A stretch of DNA of 34,612 nucleotides from Flavobacteriaceae bacterium UBA2540 (GCA_002340765.1 DDMS01000064.1:751-35362), one strand, 5' to 3'; positions 22,986-32,356 are shown, counted from the first letter of the stretch. The notes: generated by a model not told the origin, from the letters alone. Numbers and translations: made by a program.

Positions 22986-23915
22986 ATGAACAACGGAATT
23001 TATGCAAAATTCACCACTCCAAAAGGTGAAATTTTAGTACAATTAGAATACGAAAAAACACCAGGAACAGTTGGAAACTTTGTAGCATTAGCAGAAGGAA
23101 ATTTAGAAAATAAAATAAAACCACAAGGAACACCTTACTATAATGGTTTAAAATTTCACAGAGTTATTTCAGATTTTATGATACAGGGAGGTTGTCCTTC
23201 AGGAACTGGCTCAGGAAATCCTGGTTATAAATTTGAAGACGAATTTCATCCAGAATTGAAACACAATAAACCAGGCAAATTGGCAATGGCAAACTCTGGC
23301 CCTGCAACAAATGGAAGTCAGTTTTATATTACCCACGTTCCTACTCCATGGCTTGATGGAAAACATACTGTTTTTGGATCAGTAATTGAAGGTCAAGATG
23401 TAGTTGATGCAGTTGAACAAGGAGATGAAATGAGTGTTGAAATTTTACGAATTGGTGAAGAAACTCAAAACTTTAATGCAGTTGAAGCTTTTAGAAATTT
23501 TGAGGGATCAAGAGTAAAACGTGAAGAAGAAGTAAAAAGAAAACAGAAGGAATTATTAGAAACTGTTGCTGCTGATTTTGAGGAGACAGTTAGTGGTTTA
23601 AGATATCAAATTATACAAAAAGGTAATGGAAAACAAGCTGAAAAAGGCTCAAAGGTTTCTGTCCATTATAAAGGACAATTATTGGACGGAACTGTTTTTG
23701 ATTCCTCATACGAAAGAAATGAGCCAATTGATTTTACAGTCGGATTTGGTCAAGTAATTGAAGGTTGGGACGAAGGAATCCAATTTTTGAAAGTTGGTGA
23801 CAAAGCAAGATTCGTAATTCCATCAGATTTAGCTTACGGTGAAAGTGGTGCAGGTGGTGTAATTCCAAAAAATGCGACACTTATTTTTGATGTTGAATTG
23901 ATGAAAATAAAATAA
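22986..23915 (+). CDS. Cyclophilin-FKBP fusion peptidyl-prolyl isomerase
   Basis: The 309-aa protein has two unrelated PPIase domains. The cyclophilin domain (about 4-158) has KFHRVISDFMIQGG (catalytic R59), SGPATNGSQFYITH (104-117) and WLDGKHTVFG. A charged helix (about 165-200) follows. The FKBP domain (201-309) has VSVHYKGQLLDGTVFDSS, FTVGFGQVIEGWDEGI (core W261), AYGESGAG and ATLIFDVELMKI. There is no signal peptide, so it is cytoplasmic. Such dual-family immunophilins (CFBP order) are known from a few bacteria and protozoa. Co-location with prfC and an exported beta-protein suggests a folding role. It ends at a strong terminator. Confidence 0.95.
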   Translation: MNNGIYAKFTTPKGEILVQLEYEKTPGTVGNFVALAEGNLENKIKPQGTPYYNGLKFHRVISDFMIQGGCPSGTGSGNPGYKFEDEFHPELKHNKPGKLAMANSGPATNGSQFYITHVPTPWLDGKHTVFGSVIEGQDVVDAVEQGDEMSVEILRIGEETQNFNAVEAFRNFEGSRVKREEEVKRKQKELLETVAADFEETVSGLRYQIIQKGNGKQAEKGSKVSVHYKGQLLDGTVFDSSYERNEPIDFTVGFGQVIEGWDEGIQFLKVGDKARFVIPSDLAYGESGAGGVIPKNATLIFDVELMKIK

Positions 23916-23931
23916 ATTTTTTGTTTAAGAA

Positions 23932-23964
23932 TAAAAAAGCTCGAGGTTTTTGAGCTTTTTTATT
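23932..23964. terminator. Bidirectional terminator between the fusion immunophilin and leuB
   Basis: A perfect 12-bp inverted repeat, ATAAAAAAGCTC / GAGCTTTTTTAT, with a 9-base loop gives T runs on both strands. It serves the convergent genes on either side. Confidence 0.9.
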
Positions 23965-23981
23965 TAAAATTTGTCAAAAAT

Positions 23982-25037
23982 TTAAATATTTGCTGCTAAC
24001 CAATCACCCACCTCTCTGGTGCCATAAGATTTTTCTCCATCAGATAAATCTTCAGTCACAATTCCTAATGATAAAGCTCTTTCAACAACTTCTCTGATTA
24101 CTTTTCCCTCTTCCATCAAACCAAAATTTTCGAACATCATTGCAGCAGACAATACAGTTGCCATTGGATTTGCGATATTTTTTCCAGTTGCTTGCGGATA
24201 AGAACCATGAATTGGCTCAAACAAACCAATATCAGAACCTATTGAAGCACTTGGCATTAATCCCATAGAACCTGAAATTACGGATGCTTCATCTGTCAAA
24301 ATATCTCCGAATAAATTTTCAGTAATCAAAACATCATAACTGTTTGGCCATTGCACCAAACGCATAGCAACTGCATCCACAAATTCATATGAAACTATCA
24401 CTTCAGGATAGTCTTTTTCCATGGCTTGCACAGTTTCTCTCCACAATCTTGACGTTTCTAACACATTTGCTTTGTCAACACAGCATAATTTTTTACTTCT
24501 AGTCATCGCTAATTCAAAACCCTTTTTCGCCAATCGCTGAACCTCATGTCTTGAGTACACACAATTGTCAAAAGCGGTTTCACCGTTGTCTCTTCTTCCT
24601 TTTTCGCCAAAATAAATTCCTCCTGTTAATTCTCTTAAAAAAACCAAATCAGTTCCTTCAATTCGCTCTCTTTTCAAAGGTGATTTATCCAATAATGATG
24701 GAAACGTAAATGTTGGCCTCACATTTGCAAACAAGCCTAATTTTTTTCTCATTTTAAGCAATCCTTGCTCAGGACGCACTTTTGCTGAAGGATCATTGTC
24801 ATATTTTGGATGCCCAATGGCACCAAATAATACAGCATCAGAAGTGATACAAATTTCATGCGTTTCATCAGGATAAGGTTCACCAACTGCATCAATGGCT
24901 GCTGCACCTGTCAAAGCTGGTCTCCAAGTAATTTCGTGCCCAAATTTTTGTGCAATCGCATCCGAAACTTTAACTGCTTGGTCTATCACTTCAGGTCCAA
25001 TTCCATCTCCTGCTAATACTGCTATTTTTAATTTCAT
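23982..25037 (-). CDS. leuB: 3-isopropylmalate dehydrogenase
   Basis: LeuB oxidises and decarboxylates 3-isopropylmalate to 2-ketoisocaproate with NAD, the third step of leucine synthesis. The 351-aa protein shows AVLAGDGIGPEV at its start, LRELTGGIYFG, the catalytic VDKANVLE region and, toward the end, the NAD site GSMGLMPSASIG and LFEPIHGSYPQATGKNIANP. It is the last gene of the leuCDAB run. A 103-bp low-complexity spacer separates it from leuA. Confidence 0.97.
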   Translation of the reverse strand: MKLKIAVLAGDGIGPEVIDQAVKVSDAIAQKFGHEITWRPALTGAAAIDAVGEPYPDETHEICITSDAVLFGAIGHPKYDNDPSAKVRPEQGLLKMRKKLGLFANVRPTFTFPSLLDKSPLKRERIEGTDLVFLRELTGGIYFGEKGRRDNGETAFDNCVYSRHEVQRLAKKGFELAMTRSKKLCCVDKANVLETSRLWRETVQAMEKDYPEVIVSYEFVDAVAMRLVQWPNSYDVLITENLFGDILTDEASVISGSMGLMPSASIGSDIGLFEPIHGSYPQATGKNIANPMATVLSAAMMFENFGLMEEGKVIREVVERALSLGIVTEDLSDGEKSYGTREVGDWLAANI

Positions 25038-25140
25038 TTTTTTTGCTTTAAGTTATTGGCTAATGGCTATTCGCTCAGGGCACAACAAATAATTTAATTT
25101 GATTTTTTCAATTTGCTAAATGCTAAAAGCGAAAAGCCTT
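25038..25140 (-). repeat. Low-complexity leuA-leuB spacer
   Basis: On the minus strand the spacer contains short related words in tandem: GCTTTTCGCTTTTAGCATTT, then GCGAATAGCCATTAGCCAAT. The AGC-centred units look like degenerate direct repeats. No ORF or TAnnTTTG box is seen. Confidence 0.35.
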
Positions 25141-26661
25141 TTATATAATATTCAACATTTTTTCGGTGGCTTTGATTGCAGAAACTGTTTGATCTGAATC
25201 TAAACCTCTTGTAATAAACTCTTTAGTTTCACTTTTCCAAGTGATAATTGTTTCGCACAAAGCATCAGAATTACTTCCTGGCGGAATTCGAACTGCATAA
25301 TCAATCAAATTTGGAATGATTTTTTTACTATGAGTTTTGTATAATTTTTTCAACGCATTCATAAAAGCGTCAAATTGTCCATCACCTTGAGCATGTGCTT
25401 CATATAAAACGCCTTCTACCTTTAACATCAGAGTTGTAGATGGTTTCAATCCTTTAGCATGACCCAAAACATAATTTTCAACAACTACCCTTCTTTCAAT
25501 TTCTCCACTATCCAGCACATCAGAAATGATGTAAGGCAAATCTTCTTGAGAAACGACTTCTTTTTTATCACCCAATTCTATGATTCTTTGGGTCACTTTT
25601 TTCAGTTCGTCATCATTCAAACTAATTCCTAAATCTTGTAAATTTTTCTGAATATTTGCTTTTCCAGAAGTTTTTCCTAGCGCATATTTTCGTTTTCTTC
25701 CAAAACGTTCAGGCATTAAATCGTTAAAATACAAATTGTTTTTATTATCTCCATCTGCATGAATTCCAGCAGTTTGTGTAAATACATTGGCACCAACAAT
25801 TGGTTTATTTACAGGAATTCTGAATCCAGAAAAATTCTCGACAAGCTTACTCACTTTGTGAAGCGCCGTTTCTTTTACCGTAATTTTTACGTCTTTCAAA
25901 AAATCATTTATGACAGCAATTGTGCTTGCCATAGGCGCATTTCCTGCACGCTCACCCATTCCGTTTATAGTCAAATGCAAACCATTTACGCCAGCTTTTA
26001 CTGCTTCCATAACATTGGCAACTCCTAAATCATAATCATTATGACCATGAAAATCGAAATGTATATTAGGGAATTGTTCACGAACTTCTGAAATAAATTG
26101 AAAAGTTTCTGACGGAGTTAAAATCCCTAAAGTATCTGGCAATAAAATGCGTTCAATTGGTTGTGAGGCTAGAAAGGTCAAATATTCAAAAACATATTCC
26201 TTTGAATTTTGCATTCCATTTGACCAATCTTCCAAATAGACATTGGTTTTAATATGGTTTTTTTGAGCTAATTCAATTATTTTTTTGATGTCTGAAAAAT
26301 GTTGTTCAGGTGTTTTTTTTAACTGATGTGTCAAGTGATTTAAAGAGCCTTTTGTTAATAAATTTTGAACTTTTGCACCAGAAACCAACATCCAATCTAT
26401 TGATTTTCCTTCATCAACAAAGGTTAATACTTCTATTTTCTCAATTAAATTTTGCTGAGTTGCCCATTCTGTGATTTTCTTCACAGCTTGCATTTCGCCA
26501 TCAGAAACCCTGGCAGAAGCAATTTCAATACGATCAACATTTAATTCTTCTAGTAATAATTTTGCAATTGTTAATTTTTCGGATACAGAAAAAGACACTC
26601 CAGATGTTTGTTCTCCATCTCTGAGTGTGGTGTCCATGATTTCAATTTTTCTGGGCTCCAT
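25141..26661 (-). CDS. leuA: 2-isopropylmalate synthase family (LeuA-like)
   Basis: The 506-aa protein is of the DRE-TIM metallolyase family. DTTLRDGEQTSG (10-21) is the active-site DRE motif, HGHNDYD (205-211) the metal site and NGMGERAGNAP (233-243) the family signature. The C-terminal third (about 370-506) is a LeuA dimer regulatory domain, the usual site of leucine feedback. It condenses acetyl-CoA with 2-ketoisovalerate (or with pyruvate, if a citramalate synthase). The position between leuD and leuB favours the leucine reaction, but sequence alone does not settle it. It lies 12 bp after leuD. Confidence 0.85.
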   Translation of the reverse strand: MEPRKIEIMDTTLRDGEQTSGVSFSVSEKLTIAKLLLEELNVDRIEIASARVSDGEMQAVKKITEWATQQNLIEKIEVLTFVDEGKSIDWMLVSGAKVQNLLTKGSLNHLTHQLKKTPEQHFSDIKKIIELAQKNHIKTNVYLEDWSNGMQNSKEYVFEYLTFLASQPIERILLPDTLGILTPSETFQFISEVREQFPNIHFDFHGHNDYDLGVANVMEAVKAGVNGLHLTINGMGERAGNAPMASTIAVINDFLKDVKITVKETALHKVSKLVENFSGFRIPVNKPIVGANVFTQTAGIHADGDNKNNLYFNDLMPERFGRKRKYALGKTSGKANIQKNLQDLGISLNDDELKKVTQRIIELGDKKEVVSQEDLPYIISDVLDSGEIERRVVVENYVLGHAKGLKPSTTLMLKVEGVLYEAHAQGDGQFDAFMNALKKLYKTHSKKIIPNLIDYAVRIPPGSNSDALCETIITWKSETKEFITRGLDSDQTVSAIKATEKMLNII

Positions 26662-26673
26662 AAACTAAAAAAA

Positions 26674-27273
26674 TTAAAAAGGTCTTGCTGTTGAGAAAGC
26701 AGTGATTTCGTCTTCGATATTTTTTAAATAATCAATATCGTCAAAACCATTTAACATATTATCTTTTTTGTAAGGATTGATATGAAATTTTTCAGATGCT
26801 CTAGTTGACAAAAGTGTCACAGTTTGACTTGGTAAATCTACTTTTATTAGGGTTTTTGAATCCGCGAAAATTGCATCAAACAGCAAATCTGCAAAACTTG
26901 CAGAAACTTGTACTGGCAAAACACCAATATTCAAACAATTATTTTTGAAAATATCTGCAAAAGCTGATGAAATTACACAACGCAATCCATAATCATACAC
27001 AGCCCAAGCTGCGTGTTCACGGGAGGAACCTGAACCAAAATTTCGACCACCAACTAAGATTTTTGAACCCGCATAAATTTCTTTATTCAAGGGAAAATCA
27101 GCTTTTGGAGTGCCATCAGCATTGTAACGCCAATCTCTGAAAAAATTATCACCAAAACCTTGACGCTCAGTAGCTTTCAAAAAACGAGCTGGAATAATTT
27201 GGTCTGTATCTACATTTTCTATGGGTAATGGAACTGCTGTACTTGTTAATGTTACAAATTTATCGTAAGCCAT
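26674..27273 (-). CDS. leuD: 3-isopropylmalate dehydratase small subunit
   Basis: LeuD pairs with LeuC to isomerise 2- to 3-isopropylmalate. The 199-aa protein shows the swivel-domain marks VDTDQIIPARFLK, GRNFGSGSSREHAAWA, and SSAFADIFKNNCLNIGVLPV. It lies after leuC with a 115-bp spacer, and directly before leuA. Confidence 0.96.
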   Translation of the reverse strand: MAYDKFVTLTSTAVPLPIENVDTDQIIPARFLKATERQGFGDNFFRDWRYNADGTPKADFPLNKEIYAGSKILVGGRNFGSGSSREHAAWAVYDYGLRCVISSAFADIFKNNCLNIGVLPVQVSASFADLLFDAIFADSKTLIKVDLPSQTVTLLSTRASEKFHINPYKKDNMLNGFDDIDYLKNIEDEITAFSTARPF

Positions 27274-27282
27274 ATTTTTTTG

Positions 27283-27314
27283 TTTTTAAAGTTTCAAGTT
27301 TTTAAAGTTTAACT
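27283..27314 (-). repeat. Two tandem 16-bp units in the leuC-leuD spacer
   Basis: On the plus strand two adjacent copies read TTTTTAAAGTTTCAAG and TTTTTAAAGTTTAACT (13 of 16 identical). They lie just upstream of leuD. Confidence 0.5.
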
Positions 27315-27388
27315 TCAAAAACTGGAACTTATATATTTTAATTTAAAAGTTATTTTCTAACTTTTTCCCTTTATAAATTTTCTACTTT

Positions 27389-28789
27389 CTAACCAACCAT
27401 CAAAACCCTAGGGTCAGTTACAACTCCTTTTACTGCTGAAGCTGCTGCTACTAAAGGCGAAGCTAAAAGTGTTCTTGAACCTGGTCCTTGACGTCCTTCA
27501 AAATTTCTGTTAGAGGTTGAAACAGCTAATTTTCCTGCAGGAACTTTATCATCATTCATTGCTAAACATGCAGAACATCCTGGTTCTCTTAACTCAAAAC
27601 CTGCATCAGTAATGATTTTGTCCAAACCTTCTTCTTTGATTTGGTCAACCACTTTATGTGAACCTGGCACCAACCAAGCAATAACGTAATCCGCTTTTTT
27701 TTGTCCTTTTACAATCGAACAAAATGCTCTAAAATCTTCAATTCTTCCATTTGTACAGGAACCTAAAAAGACATAATCGATTTTTTTACCAATCATACTT
27801 TCACCTTCATTGAAGTGCATGTATCCCAAAGATTTTTTATAGGTTTCAACGCTACCTTCAATTTGAGAAGCATTTGGAATTGATTTTGTTACGCCTATTC
27901 CCATACCTGGATTGGTTCCGTAAGTAATCATAGGTTCAATTTCGGCAGCATCATAATTAAATTCAATGTCAAAAGTAGCATTTTCATCAGTATGAAGCGT
28001 TTTCCAATATTCCATTGCTTTGTCCCAATCTTTTCCTTTTGGAGTTAAGGCGCGCCCTTTTATATAGTCAAAAGTTTTTACATCGGGAGCAATCATTCCT
28101 CCTCTTGCGCCCATTTCTATGGATAAATTACATACTGTCATCCGTCCTTCCATAGACATCTCTCTAAAAACATCTCCAGCATATTCTACAAAATAACCTG
28201 TAGCTCCAGATGTAGTTTGTTGCGAAATGATAAATAATGCAACGTCTTTTGGAGTGACTCCCAAACCTAATTTACCATTAATATTAATGCGCATTTTCTT
28301 AGGTTTTGGTTGCATAATGCACTGAGTTGACAACACCATTTCCACTTCTGATGTCCCAATTCCGAAAGCAATTGCACCAAAAGCACCATGAGTAGATGTG
28401 TGAGAATCTCCACAAACAATGGTTGCGCCAGGTAATGTAATTCCGTTTTCAGGACCTACAACATGCACGATTCCGTTGTTTTTATCTCCCAAACCCCAAT
28501 GTGAAATTCCGTGTTTTGCGGCATTTCTCTCTAAAGCATCTAACTGATTTGCAGAAAGTGCATCTTCAACAGGTAAATGTTGATTAATTGTTGGTGTATT
28601 ATGGTCGGCAGTTGCAAAAGTTTTCTCTGGATATAAAACCGTGTTTCCTCTACTTTCCAAACCTAAAAAAGCTACAGGACTTGTAACTTCGTGAATAAAA
28701 TGACGATCGATAAAAAATACATCTGGACCATCTTTTATACTTCGAACTACATGCGAATCCCAAACTTTATCAAACAATGTTTTTGCCAT
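27389..28789 (-). CDS. leuC: 3-isopropylmalate dehydratase large subunit
   Basis: LeuC carries the 4Fe-4S cluster of isopropylmalate isomerase. The 466-aa protein shows VCGDSHTSTHGAFGA, and the cluster Cys in FLGSCTNGRIEDF and EPGCSACLAMN. MAKTLFDKVWDSHVV is the family N-terminus. It is the first gene of the leu operon and has a well-matched promoter. No leader peptide or attenuator is seen in its short 5' leader. Confidence 0.97.
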   Translation of the reverse strand: MAKTLFDKVWDSHVVRSIKDGPDVFFIDRHFIHEVTSPVAFLGLESRGNTVLYPEKTFATADHNTPTINQHLPVEDALSANQLDALERNAAKHGISHWGLGDKNNGIVHVVGPENGITLPGATIVCGDSHTSTHGAFGAIAFGIGTSEVEMVLSTQCIMQPKPKKMRININGKLGLGVTPKDVALFIISQQTTSGATGYFVEYAGDVFREMSMEGRMTVCNLSIEMGARGGMIAPDVKTFDYIKGRALTPKGKDWDKAMEYWKTLHTDENATFDIEFNYDAAEIEPMITYGTNPGMGIGVTKSIPNASQIEGSVETYKKSLGYMHFNEGESMIGKKIDYVFLGSCTNGRIEDFRAFCSIVKGQKKADYVIAWLVPGSHKVVDQIKEEGLDKIITDAGFELREPGCSACLAMNDDKVPAGKLAVSTSNRNFEGRQGPGSRTLLASPLVAAASAVKGVVTDPRVLMVG

Positions 28790-28826
28790 ATTTTTATAAT
28801 TTTCTGTTGTATTTTCTACTAACTTT

Positions 28827-28856
28827 CAAAAATAAACTTTAAAATGTTTGATGCAA
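28827..28856 (-). promoter_or_regulatory. leuC operon promoter
   Basis: On the minus strand TTG (28856-28854), exactly 19 bases, then TATTTTTG (28834-28827) match the Bacteroidota TTG-N19-TAnnTTTG consensus. The box ends 37 bases before the leuC ATG. Confidence 0.65.
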
Positions 28857-29011
28857 TTTTAATCTACTTTATATCATTATATCCAACTGTTATTCAAAAG
28901 TACATATAATTGATTTATAGATATTTAAATCATTTTAAAATACGATGTCTATTTAAATAGGTTGAATTTTATTTTTGATTAATTATGATTATAAATCTTA
29001 TTTTCATAAAA

Positions 29012-29035
29012 AAAGCATCCAAAATTGGATGCTTT
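29012..29035 (-). terminator. carB terminator
   Basis: AAAGCATCC and GGATGCTTT form a perfect stem around AAAATT, followed on the minus strand by seven T. It lies about 20 bases past the carB stop. Confidence 0.88.
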
Positions 29036-29055
29036 ATATTTTTAAGAGAAAATCA

Positions 29056-31911
29056 TTATTTGCTCAAATACATTTTTCTTCTTGCATACAAATTATAAAA
29101 TTCGTCATCTTTTAAGTTGTCAATAAAAAGAATACTTTCTCCTGTTGATTTCATTTCTGGACCCAGTTTTTTGTTCACATTCGGAAATTTATTAAAAGAG
29201 AAGACCGGTTGTTTAATCGCATACCCTTCCAATTGAGGATTGAATTTGAAATCGGTTACTTTGTTATGACCTAACATTACTTTGGTTGCGTAATTCACAT
29301 AAGGTTCTTTGTATGCTTTTGCAATGAAAGGCACTGTTCTTGAAGCTCTTGGATTAGCTTCAATAATATAAACAACATCGTCTTTGATGGCAAATTGAAT
29401 GTTAATCAATCCCACTGTTTTCAGAGCTCTTGCAATTGTATGAGTGTGATCTATGATTTGTTGCATTACCAAATCACCCAAATTAAAGGCTGGCAAAGTA
29501 GCATTTGAATCTCCAGAATGAATTCCACAAGGTTCAATATGCTCCATAATTCCTATGATATAAACGTTTCCATCAGCATCACAAATGGAGTCTGATTCTG
29601 CTTCAATGGCACCATCTAAATAATGATCTAACAATAATTTGTTGTTCGGAATTTTTCGCAATAAACCAACAACGTGTTCCACTAAATCCTCTTTGTTGAT
29701 GACAATTTTCATTCCTTGACCACCCAAAACATAACTTGGCCTTACCAAAATCGGAAAATCTAATTCGTCTGCCAAAGCTAAAGCTTCATCAGCGGTTTCT
29801 GCGATACCAAATTCTGGATATGGAATATTATTATCTTTCAATAAAGTAGAAAAACTTCCTCTGTCTTCGGCTAAATCAAGTGCTTCAAAACTAGTTCCTA
29901 TGATTTTTATACCATATTTCGTTAGCTTTTCAGCCAATTTCAACGCAGTTTGACCACCTAATTGCACAATCACTCCTTCAGGTTTTTCATGTCTGATGAT
30001 GTCATAAATGTGTTCCCAAAAAACAGGTTCGAAATACAATTTATCAGCAGTATCAAAATCTGTAGAAACTGTTTCAGGATTACAGTTGATCATAATGGTT
30101 TCATAACCACATTCTGCAGCCGCTAAAACTCCGTGAACACAACAATAATCGAATTCAATTCCTTGCCCAATTCTGTTAGGTCCAGAACCCAAAACAACGA
30201 TTTTTTTCTTTTCAGTAACAATACTTTCATTTGCGATGATGATTTCGCCATCAGCAGTTTCAATTTCGTTTTCGAAAGTGGAATAATAATAAGGCGTTTT
30301 CGCTTTGAATTCGGCTGCGCAAGTATCTACCAATTTATAAACACGTTGGACTTTTAGCTCTTCTCTTTTGTTATAAACTTGACTTTCAAAACAGTCTAAC
30401 ATGTGCGCAATTTGCCTGTCACCATAACCTTTTTGTTTGGCTTCCAACAATAAATCTCTCGTAATTGTATCAATTGAATAGTTAGAAATTTCTTTCTGAA
30501 GTTGAAATAATTCTTCGTATTGTTTTAGATACCACATATCAATTTTTGTGATATCATAAATTTTGCTTAGGGGAATTCCCAAAGCAATTGCATCATAAAT
30601 TGCAAAAACACGGTCCCAACTTGCATTGGTTAATTTTTCAATAATTTGATTGTAATCGGTATATCCTTTTCCGTCAGCTCCTAAACCATTTCTTTTAATT
30701 TCGAGAGATTGTGTTGCTTTGTGAAGCGCCTCTTGAAAAGAACGTCCAATTCCCATTACCTCTCCAACAGATTTCATTTGCAATCCTAAAGTTCGGTCTG
30801 AACCTTCGAATTTATCAAAATTCCAACGCGGAATTTTTACAATTACATAATCTAAAGTTGGTTCAAATAAAGCGGATGTTGATTTAGTAATCTGATTTTG
30901 AAGTTCATCCAAAGTATAACCAATGGCTAATTTTGTGGCTATTTTTGCAATTGGATATCCAGTTGCTTTACTTGCCAATGCTGATGATCTTGAAACTCTT
31001 GGATTGATTTCAATCGCAATAATATCCTCTTTTTCATCCGGAGAAACTGCAAATTGAACATTACAACCTCCTTCAAAATCACCAATAGAACGCATCATTT
31101 TAATGGCCATATCACGCATTCTCTGATACGTTTTATCAGAGAGTGTCATTGCAGGTGCCACTGTTATAGAATCTCCTGTATGAATTCCCATTGGATCCAT
31201 ATTTTCGATAGAACAAATAATCACAACATTGTCATTTCTATCTCTTAACAATTCTAATTCATATTCTTTCCAACCCATCATTGCTTTATCAATCATCACT
31301 TCATGAATAGGTGATGCTTCTAAACCTCTGCTCAATAATTCGTCAAAATCTTCTGCTTTATAAACAATGGATGCTCCTGCTCCACCCAAAGTATAAGAAG
31401 AACGAATTACCAAAGGAAATCCAAATTCTTGTGCAATTTCTTTACCTTTTAGAAAGGAAGTTGCGGTTGCTTGAGGCGCCATTGGAATGTCAATTTTCAA
31501 CATCAATTCTCTAAATTGCTCTCTATCTTCAGTAATATTGATAGCGTTAATATCAACTCCAATTAATTTAACGTTAAAATCTTTCCAAATTCCTTTGTCA
31601 TCTGCTTCAATACATAAATTCAATGCTGTTTGACCTCCCATTGTTGGTAAAACTGCATCAATTTGAGGATGCTCTTTTAAAATTTTTATAATTGATTTTG
31701 TCGTCAATGGCAACAAATAAATATGATCAGCCATAGAAGGATCTGTCATAATTGTTGCTGGATTTGAATTGATTAAAATAGTTTCAATTCCGTCTTCTCT
31801 TAATGAACGCAAAGATTGTGAACCTGCATAATCAAATTCGCAAGCTTGTCCGATAACAATAGGTCCAGATCCGATAATTAAAACTGATTTTATGTCGTTT
31901 CTTTTTGGCAT
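29056..31911 (-). CDS. carB: Carbamoyl-phosphate synthase large subunit, lacking the C-terminal allosteric domain
   Basis: CarB makes carbamoyl phosphate from bicarbonate, ammonia (from CarA) and two ATP, for pyrimidines and arginine. At 951 aa it is about 120 residues shorter than the usual near-1070. The two ATP-grasp halves are complete: N-terminal GSGPIVIGQACEFDYAG and EINPRVSRSSALASKATG, then second-half GSGPNRIGQGIEFDYCC, PSYVLGGQGM and IIEANPRASRTVPFIAK. The protein stops soon after FSFNKFPNVNKKLGPEMKST, where the family enters the MGS-like domain that binds ornithine, UMP or IMP. A stop follows YARRKMYLSK, so no frameshift is suggested. carA is not adjacent. Confidence 0.97.
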   Translation of the reverse strand: MPKRNDIKSVLIIGSGPIVIGQACEFDYAGSQSLRSLREDGIETILINSNPATIMTDPSMADHIYLLPLTTKSIIKILKEHPQIDAVLPTMGGQTALNLCIEADDKGIWKDFNVKLIGVDINAINITEDREQFRELMLKIDIPMAPQATATSFLKGKEIAQEFGFPLVIRSSYTLGGAGASIVYKAEDFDELLSRGLEASPIHEVMIDKAMMGWKEYELELLRDRNDNVVIICSIENMDPMGIHTGDSITVAPAMTLSDKTYQRMRDMAIKMMRSIGDFEGGCNVQFAVSPDEKEDIIAIEINPRVSRSSALASKATGYPIAKIATKLAIGYTLDELQNQITKSTSALFEPTLDYVIVKIPRWNFDKFEGSDRTLGLQMKSVGEVMGIGRSFQEALHKATQSLEIKRNGLGADGKGYTDYNQIIEKLTNASWDRVFAIYDAIALGIPLSKIYDITKIDMWYLKQYEELFQLQKEISNYSIDTITRDLLLEAKQKGYGDRQIAHMLDCFESQVYNKREELKVQRVYKLVDTCAAEFKAKTPYYYSTFENEIETADGEIIIANESIVTEKKKIVVLGSGPNRIGQGIEFDYCCVHGVLAAAECGYETIMINCNPETVSTDFDTADKLYFEPVFWEHIYDIIRHEKPEGVIVQLGGQTALKLAEKLTKYGIKIIGTSFEALDLAEDRGSFSTLLKDNNIPYPEFGIAETADEALALADELDFPILVRPSYVLGGQGMKIVINKEDLVEHVVGLLRKIPNNKLLLDHYLDGAIEAESDSICDADGNVYIIGIMEHIEPCGIHSGDSNATLPAFNLGDLVMQQIIDHTHTIARALKTVGLINIQFAIKDDVVYIIEANPRASRTVPFIAKAYKEPYVNYATKVMLGHNKVTDFKFNPQLEGYAIKQPVFSFNKFPNVNKKLGPEMKSTGESILFIDNLKDDEFYNLYARRKMYLSK

Positions 31912-31962
31912 AGTAAGTAGTTGTAATTTATGAGTTTGTAAAAATAATTAGTTGATAGGTGT

Positions 31963-31994
31963 AAAAAAAGGTGTTACTTAAAAAGTAACACCTT
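31963..31994 (-). terminator. rpmH terminator
   Basis: A perfect 12-bp inverted repeat AAGGTGTTACTT / AAGTAACACCTT with a three-base loop is followed on the minus strand by a T run. It lies 24 bases past the rpmH stop. Confidence 0.92.
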
Positions 31995-32017
31995 ATATAT
32001 TAACATTTGTTGATCAT

Positions 32018-32179
32018 TTATTTTTTTGGTCTTGATTCAGATGAAACAGTCAATTTTTTTCTTCCTTTCGCTCTTCTACGTGCCAACACTTTTCTACCAT
32101 TAGCAGAAGCCATTCTTTCTCTGAAACCGTGTTTGTTTCTTCTCTTTCTTTTTGATGGTTGGTATGTTCTTTTGCTCAT
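32018..32179 (-). CDS. rpmH: Ribosomal protein bL34
   Basis: The 53-aa very basic protein reads MSKRTYQPSKRKRRNKHGF, then RERMASANGRKVLARRRAKG, the signature of large-subunit protein L34. The tail KKLTVSSESRPKK is short and charged. In many bacteria rpmH neighbours yidC and dnaA, and yidC is indeed about 2 kb away, with pyrG between. It has a perfect promoter and a strong terminator, so it is monocistronic. The reading is short and easily missed, because a plus-strand frame covers the same bases. Confidence 0.96.
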   Translation of the reverse strand: MSKRTYQPSKRKRRNKHGFRERMASANGRKVLARRRAKGRKKLTVSSESRPKK

Positions 32180-32248
32180 TGCTTTATTTCTTAAATATCT
32201 TCTAAACTAATTTTGTTTACCTTAAACGCCCCTTATTTAAAGCGTTGG

Positions 32249-32278
32249 CAAATATACAACTGTTTTTAATATTGACAA
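32249..32278 (-). promoter_or_regulatory. rpmH promoter
   Basis: On the minus strand TTG (32278-32276), 19 bases, then TATATTTG (32256-32249) match the consensus exactly. The box ends about 70 bases before the rpmH ATG, leaving a leader with no obvious structure. Confidence 0.7.
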
Positions 32279-32356
32279 ATAGTATTTAAAAAAAATCAAA
32301 AAATATTTTTAATCACTTAAAATGAATATTTTTTGAATGTTTTTATACTTTTTTAT

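Noticed and set aside
28790..29011. Leader peptide or leucine attenuator before leuC
   Set aside because: The leader downstream of the promoter is about 37 bases with no ORF or alternative hairpins.
32007..32210. Plus-strand 67-codon reading opposite rpmH
   Set aside because: It is antisense to the clear bL34 gene and has low-complexity Phe/Leu content.
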